From Clostridiales bacterium UBA2432 (GTDB taxonomy: Bacteria; Bacillota; Clostridia; Lachnospirales; Vallitaleaceae): a DNA stretch of 64,000 bases. The stretch spans positions 10,210-74,209 of the forward strand of contig DDQW01000031.1 of NCBI GenBank assembly GCA_002342805.1, in the 5' to 3' direction. A model generated the notes under the pieces. That model did no database searches, was not told the origin of the DNA, and saw only the letters and a list, made by a program, of their open reading frames with translations. Every line of letters starts with the position of its first letter. Within the stretch, counting starts at the first letter, position 1. The position numbers and the translations under genes are program-made. Below are positions 44,096 through 51,744 of the stretch, piece by piece.

Positions 44096-45214
44096 CTATT
44101 TTATGTTCACTTCATATGCACTTTCTAACTTTTTAATTTGATCTTCTATATCATATCCTTTTTTTCTAAGGATATCAACTGTATCTAAACGTTCATATCC
44201 TTGATAAGAATCAAGTATTTTGCTCACCCATATCTCAAGTTCAAGTGGAATTAACTCTAATGAATCCAATACTTTTGCTTCATCAGGTATTTTGTCTGAA
44301 GCAAAACATTTTAATCCTGCTGCTTGCGCTTCTATTAAAACGATTCCTAATCCTTCAAATCTTGAAGGTAAAACAAATATATCCATAATCTGAAGTATTT
44401 CAGATACATTATCAATTTTTTCCAAAAAAATAACTTTATCAAAAATATTATTTTTTTTAACTTTATTAATTATATCATTCTTTAATTTTCCAACACCTAC
44501 TAATAGAAGTTTAGCTTCAGGTATTAGCTTGCTAACTTCTAAAAATAAATCCACTAAAAAATCATGGTTTTTCAGATATGTAAACCTACCAATATGACCT
44601 ATAACAAAGCTATCTTTTACATCCAGTTTCTCTCTTAATTCTGTTCTTAATTTTTTGTTATATCTAAATTTTTCCAATTCTATCGCATTATACATAATTT
44701 TAAGATTAGAGTCACAAATTTCATCTTTATAAAGCCATCTTCCTGCTGCTTGAGAACAAGCCCAAAAATCAGTTGCAATATCTTGAGAAAATTCTTTTTT
44801 TTTCATTTCATGTAATGATAGAGCATCATTTCTTTTTTCTCTATCTTCAATGTCAATAAATGTTGTATGTGCATGAACTATTATTTTAGGAACATTGTAT
44901 TTTTTTGCTATTTCTTCTACTAAAAAACTTTTCCAGTAACTTGTATGTATATGTACGATATCATATTTATTTTCTAATATTCTACTGATTTCTTCTACAA
45001 AGACTTCTTTATTTTCTTCTGCATATTTAGTTATATAAAAAACATCTGCACCTGATTCAATTAGTTCATCTTCAAAATCTAATTTTTCTCCCATCGTCGC
45101 AAAATCAAACTTAAATTTACTTTTGTCAATATATTCCCAATTTTTCAACGCATATTGAGTAATTCCTCCTTTTGCATTTGCAATAGGAAAATTCAATACC
45201 TTAATTCTACTCAA
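44096..45214 (-). CDS. Family 4 glycosyltransferase, EpsF-like
   Basis: This 372-residue GT-B enzyme shows VLNFPIANAKGGITQYALKNWEYIDKS, YDIVHIHTSYWKSFLVEEIAKKY, IIVHAHTTF, GRFTYLKNHDFLVDLF and VLPSRFEGLGIVLIEAQAAGLKCFAS. The pattern fits EpsF-type glycosyltransferases of exopolysaccharide loci. It follows the cytidylyltransferase-oxidoreductase fusion by 17 bases. Donor sugar cannot be read from the sequence. Confidence 0.85.
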   Translation of the reverse strand: MSRIKVLNFPIANAKGGITQYALKNWEYIDKSKFKFDFATMGEKLDFEDELIESGADVFYITKYAEENKEVFVEEISRILENKYDIVHIHTSYWKSFLVEEIAKKYNVPKIIVHAHTTFIDIEDREKRNDALSLHEMKKKEFSQDIATDFWACSQAAGRWLYKDEICDSNLKIMYNAIELEKFRYNKKLRTELREKLDVKDSFVIGHIGRFTYLKNHDFLVDLFLEVSKLIPEAKLLLVGVGKLKNDIINKVKKNNIFDKVIFLEKIDNVSEILQIMDIFVLPSRFEGLGIVLIEAQAAGLKCFASDKIPDEAKVLDSLELIPLELEIWVSKILDSYQGYERLDTVDILRKKGYDIEDQIKKLESAYEVNIK

Positions 45215-45231
45215 AGTTTAATTCCTCCTTT

Positions 45232-46566
45232 TCATTTTAGCGTTTGTAAACTTTTGTTTATAATTTCTGCAATTGTAATCGATTCTTTTTCGCTTAATTT
45301 TTCTTTAATTTCTGATCTTCCATTAATCAATTTAACAAAATCACTGATTTCATAACGTAATCCATCTCCTAAAAACTTTGTCTTTACGAATTCATTTTTT
45401 GTTATATCCTCAAAACATATCTCATATCCTTTTGTGAGCCACCAAGGTGATTTTACTAATATATATCCTTTGGTCCCAGATATTAATAATTGACCTTCTG
45501 ACTTGATACCAAGCCCTGTTTTGGAAGTTGCCAACCCACTTTTGTAATAAAAATAAGCTTTTGTATATATATCCAGTCCATTTTCTGCTTTAAGACTTTC
45601 AAAATGAACATTCTTATAATCACATCCCATTAGTTTAATGATTGGCAGAAGTGTATATGAAGCCAATTCAGTAAAAGAGCCTCCATATTTAAGATCAGTT
45701 AACTCACGACAATTTCCTGGTATGAGTTTTGTAAATGATGCTTCCACGTCTCTAATGTTTCCAATAATACCACTTCTGGCTACTCCTATTAATTGAGTAA
45801 ACCCTGGTGTATATGCAGTTTTAATTCCTTCCATCAATACTAGTTTATTTTTTTTTGCTAATTCATATACATGTTCTGCCTCTTTTTTTGATAAACACAT
45901 TGGCTTTTCACATAAAACATGTTTTCCATGCTCTAATGACTTTATAATATAATCATAATGTGTTTCATGAGGTGACGCAATATTCACTGCATCAACATTT
46001 TGATAGAATAATCCAATGTCATCTGTTGCTAAGTCGAGTTCAAACATCTTTGCATATGCCTTTGCACTCGATATTCGGGGATTATAGACCGCATTTAAGT
46101 TAATACCACTAACATATTTAATTTCATCAGGAAAGCGTTTTGCAATTCTTCCTGTCCCAATCATCCCCAATCTAATGATCGGAAACCTAGACTCTCTTAA
46201 TATAGAACTCGATATATATTTTGTTCGCTCTAAATAGACGACTTCACAATATTCCTTTAAAAAATCAAAGGTACCTAACCAATCTGAGCCAACTGTGAAA
46301 ATATCGATTTTATATTTTATTATATCTTCTAGTTTTTGACCGTCATGGTCCTCAATGATTATTTCATCTGCGAATCCAGAATTTTTAACATTTTCAATTC
46401 GGTCGAGTAAAGAATCAATAACATTTAATTTTCCACGTTGCATATCATAATACTCTGTTGTAATTCCCACAATCAGGTAATCACCAAGTTCTTTTGCACG
46501 CTTTAGTAAATTATAGTGTCCTTCATGAAACAAATCAAATGAACCATATGTAATTACTTTTTTCAT
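45232..46566 (-). CDS. TagD-like cytidylyltransferase fused to a Gfo/Idh/MocA oxidoreductase
   Basis: Residues 1-130 form a glycerol-3-phosphate cytidylyltransferase-like domain (VITYGSFDLFHEGHYNLLKRAKELGDYLIVG, HEGH at 14-17, and a YISSSILRE motif near 130). Residues from about 148 form an NAD(P)-dependent oxidoreductase: IRLGMIGTGRIAKRF, DAVNIASPHETHYDYI, GKHVLCEKPMC with the family lysine, and an EGIKTAYTPG region. One polypeptide may thus both redox-modify a polyol/sugar precursor and activate it as a CDP derivative. The substrate is unknown. It is 17-50 bases from its neighbours in the island operon. Confidence 0.8.
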   Translation of the reverse strand: MKKVITYGSFDLFHEGHYNLLKRAKELGDYLIVGITTEYYDMQRGKLNVIDSLLDRIENVKNSGFADEIIIEDHDGQKLEDIIKYKIDIFTVGSDWLGTFDFLKEYCEVVYLERTKYISSSILRESRFPIIRLGMIGTGRIAKRFPDEIKYVSGINLNAVYNPRISSAKAYAKMFELDLATDDIGLFYQNVDAVNIASPHETHYDYIIKSLEHGKHVLCEKPMCLSKKEAEHVYELAKKNKLVLMEGIKTAYTPGFTQLIGVARSGIIGNIRDVEASFTKLIPGNCRELTDLKYGGSFTELASYTLLPIIKLMGCDYKNVHFESLKAENGLDIYTKAYFYYKSGLATSKTGLGIKSEGQLLISGTKGYILVKSPWWLTKGYEICFEDITKNEFVKTKFLGDGLRYEISDFVKLINGRSEIKEKLSEKESITIAEIINKSLQTLK

Positions 46567-46614
46567 AGATTATTCCTTTCCTGCAAAAATTTCTTATTGA
46601 AATAATACTAGAGA

Positions 46615-47337
46615 TTATAAATTTAGGAGCGTCTCTGAAATATTCTTTTTTGCATCAATATAATCATCTATAAAATCTATCTCACACCAGAATTTTCCTC
46701 GTGTTGGAATGGCCTTAATTAAATCTTCTTCATTATCAATCATTTTCTGAATAGCCACTTCAAAAAAAGCTTTAAAATTTTTATCTTTTAATATGTTGAT
46801 TGTGGTTGAGTTTAGTCGTGAAAGACATCTATGAGATATTTTTGCTATGCCAATAAATTCACCATCTGCTGACCTTGGATCCATCGTTTTATTTATCTTG
46901 ACAACCCTATTATTGTCAATTATAACCTTCATTGCCTCTTCATCACAGGGTCCAAAATCAACCGGCAAAACAATATCTCCCTGTGTTTCTAATAACTCTT
47001 GGAAAATATTTGTGTCGCATAGAGTATCTGCATGAATGTAGATAAAATCTTGATTGAGTTTGTGTTGACCACACCAATAAGACGTTAATACATTTGATGT
47101 TTCATAAAATGGATTGTAGACAAGTGTTATATTAGGCTTATCTTGAAACATATTTTCAAACTGTTCATACATATGTCCAGTTACAATGATAATATCTGTC
47201 ACTCCATATTTTTCTAGCATATCAATATTGTATTCAATCAATTTTTTATTTTCAATTTCTATAAAACTTTTTGGAATATTATCTGTAAGATTTCCTAATC
47301 TACTTCCTTTTCCTGCTGCCATAATGATTGCTTGCAT
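46615..47337 (-). CDS. Nucleotidyltransferase (sugar-phosphate or polyol-phosphate NTP transferase)
   Basis: The 240-residue protein opens with MQAIIMAAGKGSRLGNLTDNIPKSFIEI, the NTP-binding signature GxGxRxxxxTxxxPK of the LicC/GlmU-like family, followed by YEQFENMF, YIHADTLCD (metal-binding region) and a terminal FWCEIDFIDDY segment. The length and GKFWCEIDFIDD ending resemble LicC-type CTP:phosphocholine cytidylyltransferases and CTP:polyol-phosphate relatives. With LicD, aldolase, kinase and dehydrogenase genes next to it, activation of a small phosphorylated alcohol is likely. Confidence 0.82.
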   Translation of the reverse strand: MQAIIMAAGKGSRLGNLTDNIPKSFIEIENKKLIEYNIDMLEKYGVTDIIIVTGHMYEQFENMFQDKPNITLVYNPFYETSNVLTSYWCGQHKLNQDFIYIHADTLCDTNIFQELLETQGDIVLPVDFGPCDEEAMKVIIDNNRVVKINKTMDPRSADGEFIGIAKISHRCLSRLNSTTINILKDKNFKAFFEVAIQKMIDNEEDLIKAIPTRGKFWCEIDFIDDYIDAKKNISETLLNL

Positions 47338-47357
47338 TTTATCCCCTTCCTGACTAC

Positions 47358-48503
47358 TTAATCCAATGCTCTAATATATATTTTTTGAATTATCTCTTCT
47401 TCAACCGATGCCGGATCGTTATCAATGCTCCCTGTGACATTATTTACTAAACATGGTATGTGATTTTTATTAATTCCTAAATCAGAAATTGATTTATTCA
47501 TTTCAATTCTTGATAAAAATGTCGTAAAGCTCTCTATTGTATCTGATTTGTTTTTACATATTTTATGAGCAAGCAAACTAGCCATATGATGAAATTTTTC
47601 TTCCGAATACTGATATGCATACTCAATCCAAGCTATATATATACTAGCTAATCCTGCACTGTGACTTGTGTCCGTTAATGCCCCAATTGGATATTGCATG
47701 CGATGCGGGAGACATGTACTTGCATTACCTAGATTGATCCCCATAATCATACTCGCATAACTCATATTATCTCTTGCCTCAACATTTTCTATGTTATTAA
47801 TTAATTTTGGCAAATTATCCGAAACAATTTTAATTGCCTCAATGGAAAGCATTTCTGTAAATGTATTTGCTTTTTTTGATATATACGATTCCACTGCATG
47901 CGTTAAAACATCAAATCCGGTTTCTTTTGTTATTGTCTTCGGCATTGTATATGTAAATCGAGGGTTAACAAAAGCAGCTTTTGGATAAATGTATTGACTA
48001 CGAATCCCTTTTTTAATGGTTTCTTTTGGACAACTGATAATTGCCCCTTTGCTTAGTTCACTCCCCGTTCCTGCGGTTGTCGGAATGGCATATATGGGAA
48101 GTGTACGTAAATCCGGCTGCTTTGTTCCATAGAAATATTCATCAATATTTGTTTTCGCTCCAATTCCAACGGCTATTGCCTTGGCTGCATCTAGGGCACT
48201 TCCTCCACCCATACCTATTAGGCAAACAACATTATTTCCTAGACCTATCTTAATCGCTGTGTTTATTTGGTTAATTTTAGGATTAGGACTGATTTCATCA
48301 TAGGATATAATGGTTCCTTCTTTTTGAGATAACTGAATGTCTCGAATAACTTCATTGACGTATCCGTTTTTTTTAATTGAGTTGCTTCCGATAACCAGCA
48401 ATATATTGCCTTTAATTTGACTAAATTCTTCCTTTAAAGCTTCTGCAAATATTTGATTACCAAAATAGATTTTAGTCGGAATATGTAATTGAATATTTTC
48501 CAT
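47358..48503 (-). CDS. Iron-containing alcohol dehydrogenase family protein
   Basis: The 381-residue protein has VGGGS-type nucleotide binding (IGMGGGSALDAAKAIAVG), TTAGTGSELSKGAII, and the metal-binding region FDVLTHAVESYISKKAN followed by CLPHRMQYPIGALTDTSHSAG. It matches group III Fe-dependent dehydrogenases, which interconvert small aldehydes or ketones and alcohols. In this cluster it could reduce a keto- or aldehyde-phosphate to the alcohol to be activated. It ends 21 bases before the nucleotidyltransferase gene start. Confidence 0.87.
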   Translation of the reverse strand: MENIQLHIPTKIYFGNQIFAEALKEEFSQIKGNILLVIGSNSIKKNGYVNEVIRDIQLSQKEGTIISYDEISPNPKINQINTAIKIGLGNNVVCLIGMGGGSALDAAKAIAVGIGAKTNIDEYFYGTKQPDLRTLPIYAIPTTAGTGSELSKGAIISCPKETIKKGIRSQYIYPKAAFVNPRFTYTMPKTITKETGFDVLTHAVESYISKKANTFTEMLSIEAIKIVSDNLPKLINNIENVEARDNMSYASMIMGINLGNASTCLPHRMQYPIGALTDTSHSAGLASIYIAWIEYAYQYSEEKFHHMASLLAHKICKNKSDTIESFTTFLSRIEMNKSISDLGINKNHIPCLVNNVTGSIDNDPASVEEEIIQKIYIRALD

Positions 48504-48518
48504 GATTTTCCCCTGCCC

Positions 48519-50051
48519 CTATAGATTTTCAATAACCGCTTCATTTTCTTTATATATGCTATCTACCAATTCTTTTCTCTTTTTAAATAATACTTCAAGC
48601 GTCATATATGTTTCTTTATAGAGTTTATGTATTTCAAGATATTTTTTGTGATTTTTCATATTAGGTTTAACAATCATACGAACCGAAACAAATTTATTAG
48701 CTGCTTGATTTATATCTGAAAATTCATTAACACCAACAAGCACTAACATGGCTGCTCCTACAGACGTTGTTTCGAAATCATCCAATATCACGATATCTTT
48801 GCCTGTTATATCGGCTTTTAACTGTGCAATCAGATTAATTCTTGCTAGTCCTCCAGAAAATCGTATTGAGTTCACTTTGACTCCGGTTTCTTCAATGGCA
48901 TCAATCATATCCTTTATAACAAATCCGGCACTTTCAAATACAGCCTTTGTCATATCTTTCCTTGTATGTGTTCTTTCAATTCCGAAAAAAACACCTCTTG
49001 CATCATTATCCCATAAAGGAGCTCTTTCTCCAAGTAAGTAGGGAAGAAAAATGAGGCCACTAGCTCCTAAAGCTGATTCTCTTGCTTCTTTTTCCATGAT
49101 CTCATATGGATAGGGTTCATTAATATAATAACATTGCTTGACCCATTCAATAAGGCCTCCACCTAGATTATTCGAACCACCTACAATATTAATCCCCATA
49201 TCTTGACACGGCTGATTAAATACTTTTGATGATTTTTTTATTTTTTGCATATGCGTCAAAACTCTAAATGTCGTCACTGTACCCGATACATCTGTTGCAT
49301 CCCCTTCTTTAGTTGGTCCACTTCCAAAAAAGGAACAAATCGCATCATATGTAGATATGACTATTTGAGGAACCTCTGAAAAACCTAAAATATGAGCAAC
49401 TTTTTCATCCATTTTACCAATGACTGTACCTGGTGCTACAACTTTTGGGAAACTATTTTCATCAATTCCCAATTCATTTAATAAAGCCGTCGGATATGTT
49501 TTGCTATCTATATCATAATGATATTTTTGTGCATTGAAATAATCCGTATAATATTTTCCTCCAGTTAATTTTCCGATAAGATAATCATTAGGTGATAAAA
49601 ATTTATATACCTTTTCAAACACCTTAGGTTGATTCTTCTTTATCCACATGATTTTAGGAATCATCAAATAACTATTAGAACCCAATCCGGTATCAGTATA
49701 TACCTTCTCAAAGGCTTGGGCTTTTTTCAGTTCTTTAGCTTCCTCAGATGCGCGCTTATCAGAAACCATAATGGCACGGTCTAACTCTTTTCCTTTATTA
49801 TCTATATAAACTAAACAAGCAGCCGATGTAGTTACGGTAATATAGTCAATACTGCATTCTAGATTATGTACACTTTCTTTGATGACTTCAATACTTTTAA
49901 TCCACCATTCACTAGGATTTTGAGTAATATGGTTTCCGTTTAAAATCGTTTCTAATTCTTTTGAAGCAGAAGACAGCTTATTTCCTTCACTATCAAAAAT
50001 TATACTTCGTACACTTTTTAATCCCATATTTAATACTAAAACATTACCCAT
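48519..50051 (-). CDS. FGGY-family carbohydrate kinase (xylulokinase-like)
   Basis: The 510-residue protein has an actin-like ATPase fold: VLVLNMGLKSVRSIIFDSEGN (phosphate 1), TTSAACLVYIDNKGKELDRAIMVSDKRA, DYLIGKLTGG, and the C-terminal FGGY signature-like region GLIFLPYLLGERAPLWDNDARGVFFGI, with IRFSGGLARINLIAQLKADITGKDI after it. It would phosphorylate a free sugar or polyol. Its start overlaps the aldolase stop by eight bases. Substrate specificity is not readable from motifs alone. Confidence 0.87.
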   Translation of the reverse strand: MGNVLVLNMGLKSVRSIIFDSEGNKLSSASKELETILNGNHITQNPSEWWIKSIEVIKESVHNLECSIDYITVTTSAACLVYIDNKGKELDRAIMVSDKRASEEAKELKKAQAFEKVYTDTGLGSNSYLMIPKIMWIKKNQPKVFEKVYKFLSPNDYLIGKLTGGKYYTDYFNAQKYHYDIDSKTYPTALLNELGIDENSFPKVVAPGTVIGKMDEKVAHILGFSEVPQIVISTYDAICSFFGSGPTKEGDATDVSGTVTTFRVLTHMQKIKKSSKVFNQPCQDMGINIVGGSNNLGGGLIEWVKQCYYINEPYPYEIMEKEARESALGASGLIFLPYLLGERAPLWDNDARGVFFGIERTHTRKDMTKAVFESAGFVIKDMIDAIEETGVKVNSIRFSGGLARINLIAQLKADITGKDIVILDDFETTSVGAAMLVLVGVNEFSDINQAANKFVSVRMIVKPNMKNHKKYLEIHKLYKETYMTLEVLFKKRKELVDSIYKENEAVIENL

Positions 50052-50880
50052 CTTTCATCTCCAAAACAGTTAATTTTTCTTTAACAACATTTTTTATACT
50101 TTTATAGATTTCTCTTTCAACCAATAAGGCATTGAATCCTTCTTCTATTAACAAATCATTTTTCTCTGAGCCTAAGATACCTTTTCTATATGCTTGTTTA
50201 ATATCCGTTGATATATTTATTTTTTTTACATTTTTATGCTGAATCAATTTTTCCAATTCCGTAAGTGGTAATTCGGAACCTCCATGTACAACTAAAGGAA
50301 TATCAAAAGTCATATCTATTTCTTTGATAAAGGCATGGTTGATTACTGGTATTTCATCTATGTATTGCCCGTGGGCCGTCCCTATGGGAAGCGCCAGCAT
50401 ATCAATATTCGTTTTATTTATAAACTCTTCTATCATTGTTATAGGTATTTCTGTTTTATCTCGCTCACCCAAATGATCTCTGACATTTCCTATTATCCCT
50501 AATTCAGCTTCAACAAGGACATTTTTGTTTTTTACATAGTTAGACACTTGATTGGTTCTAATTATATTTTCTTCAAGCGAAAAAGTTGAACCATCAAACA
50601 TAACTGAATCCCAACCCAAATCAATGGCTTCAAAGATCTGTTCCACATTTTTCGAGTGATCCAAATGCAGAATAACCTTTGCATTCTTTCTTGCTATATA
50701 TTCTTTAGTAAAATCAATAAAACCCTTTACATCGATTTGAGAATATACACTTGCCGATACTTGTAGAAAAATCGGAATATTCATTTCAAGGGATGTATCT
50801 ATAACTGCTACCGCTGATTTTATATCCCATACATTAAAAGCAAAAAATTTATTCCCTGCAAAAATATTATTTTTCCTCAT
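50044..50880 (-). CDS. Class II aldolase (fructose/tagatose-bisphosphate aldolase family)
   Basis: This GatY/KbaY/FbaA-family protein has zinc-site and substrate motifs: FAFNVWDIKSA, VILHLDHSKN (catalytic Asp and zinc His), WDSVMFDGST, VLVEAELG, PIGTAHGQYID, PLVVHGGSELP and KINISTDI. I use the ATG at 50880 (278 residues), seven bases from GGAG; an upstream ATG at 50898 would overlap the licD end further. It condenses DHAP with an aldehyde in known members. An unconventional aldehyde acceptor is possible here. Confidence 0.85.
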   Translation of the reverse strand: MRKNNIFAGNKFFAFNVWDIKSAVAVIDTSLEMNIPIFLQVSASVYSQIDVKGFIDFTKEYIARKNAKVILHLDHSKNVEQIFEAIDLGWDSVMFDGSTFSLEENIIRTNQVSNYVKNKNVLVEAELGIIGNVRDHLGERDKTEIPITMIEEFINKTNIDMLALPIGTAHGQYIDEIPVINHAFIKEIDMTFDIPLVVHGGSELPLTELEKLIQHKNVKKINISTDIKQAYRKGILGSEKNDLLIEEGFNALLVEREIYKSIKNVVKEKLTVLEMKDG

Positions 50881-51703
50881 CATTAAACTCCACATCAATC
50901 AAATGAATTTTAGATACCGGATGCACTTTCCTCTCTTCAATCGGAGGAAATTCCATATAGTTTCCATAGGTAAAACTTAAGTATTCATCTGCATCCTTCA
51001 CACCATATAAATCTTTTTTTTCAAATTCAATTTCACACAAATTTTTATACCATTCTCGTTTAAATCCTCTAACTTTATTTGGTGTCGGAAACATTAACAT
51101 CCTTACATACTTTGTCTCTTTACGGTTACTGAATTTTTCAAATCTGTAAAGTATTTTTTTAATTGTTTTTTCCGGAATTTTATTGAGTATTTTGAAAGCC
51201 ATTCTTTTCAAAATATTTTCTTCTGTAAATCTGCCCACCTCAGACCATAAAGTTTTGCGAATACAAAAACACGAAATGTCGTGTAGTATTCGAAAAAAAT
51301 AATTATCCGGAACGCCGTCAAGTGGAAAAATATCAATAAAAACACCTTGTTCATAAGGCATATGATCTTGGTTTTCTCTTAAAAACAGGGTTTTTTTTCT
51401 TCGTATTTTTCCATATCCCCAACGATAACCTTTGGTCTTTCGATAGTCCTGGAAGTAAAAACGTGTCGTATCAAGTTCTGTTTTACAGGCCTTTCTAAAT
51501 TTTTCATATTCATCTCTTAACATGCCAATATCTGCATCATCATCCCAGGGGATAAATCCATTATGACGAACGGCTCCCAACATGGTTCCAGCAAGAATAT
51601 TATATTTAATATTACACTTTCTACAAATACGATCAACTTCAATAAGCATTTCAAGTTCTATCATTTGTAATTTTCTTAGTTGCACTTTTGATAATTTAAT
51701 CAT
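50867..51703 (-). CDS. LicD family phosphotransferase
   Basis: The 278-residue protein carries the LicD/fukutin nucleotidyltransferase-fold signature: LQMIELEMLIEVDRICRKCNI, AGTMLGAVRHNGFIPWDDDADIGMLRDEYEKF (DDD metal site), GVFIDIFPLDGVPDN, and the YGNYMEFPP ending. LicD proteins transfer phosphocholine, and related fukutins transfer ribitol-phosphate, from CDP donors to glycans. It fits the CDP-activated substrate suggested by the neighbouring genes. It overlaps the aldolase gene by 14 bases. Confidence 0.9.
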   Translation of the reverse strand: MIKLSKVQLRKLQMIELEMLIEVDRICRKCNIKYNILAGTMLGAVRHNGFIPWDDDADIGMLRDEYEKFRKACKTELDTTRFYFQDYRKTKGYRWGYGKIRRKKTLFLRENQDHMPYEQGVFIDIFPLDGVPDNYFFRILHDISCFCIRKTLWSEVGRFTEENILKRMAFKILNKIPEKTIKKILYRFEKFSNRKETKYVRMLMFPTPNKVRGFKREWYKNLCEIEFEKKDLYGVKDADEYLSFTYGNYMEFPPIEERKVHPVSKIHLIDVEFNDEEK

Positions 51704-51744
51704 GTCGATACTCCATTCCGTATAATATTAATTTATCCAACCAT

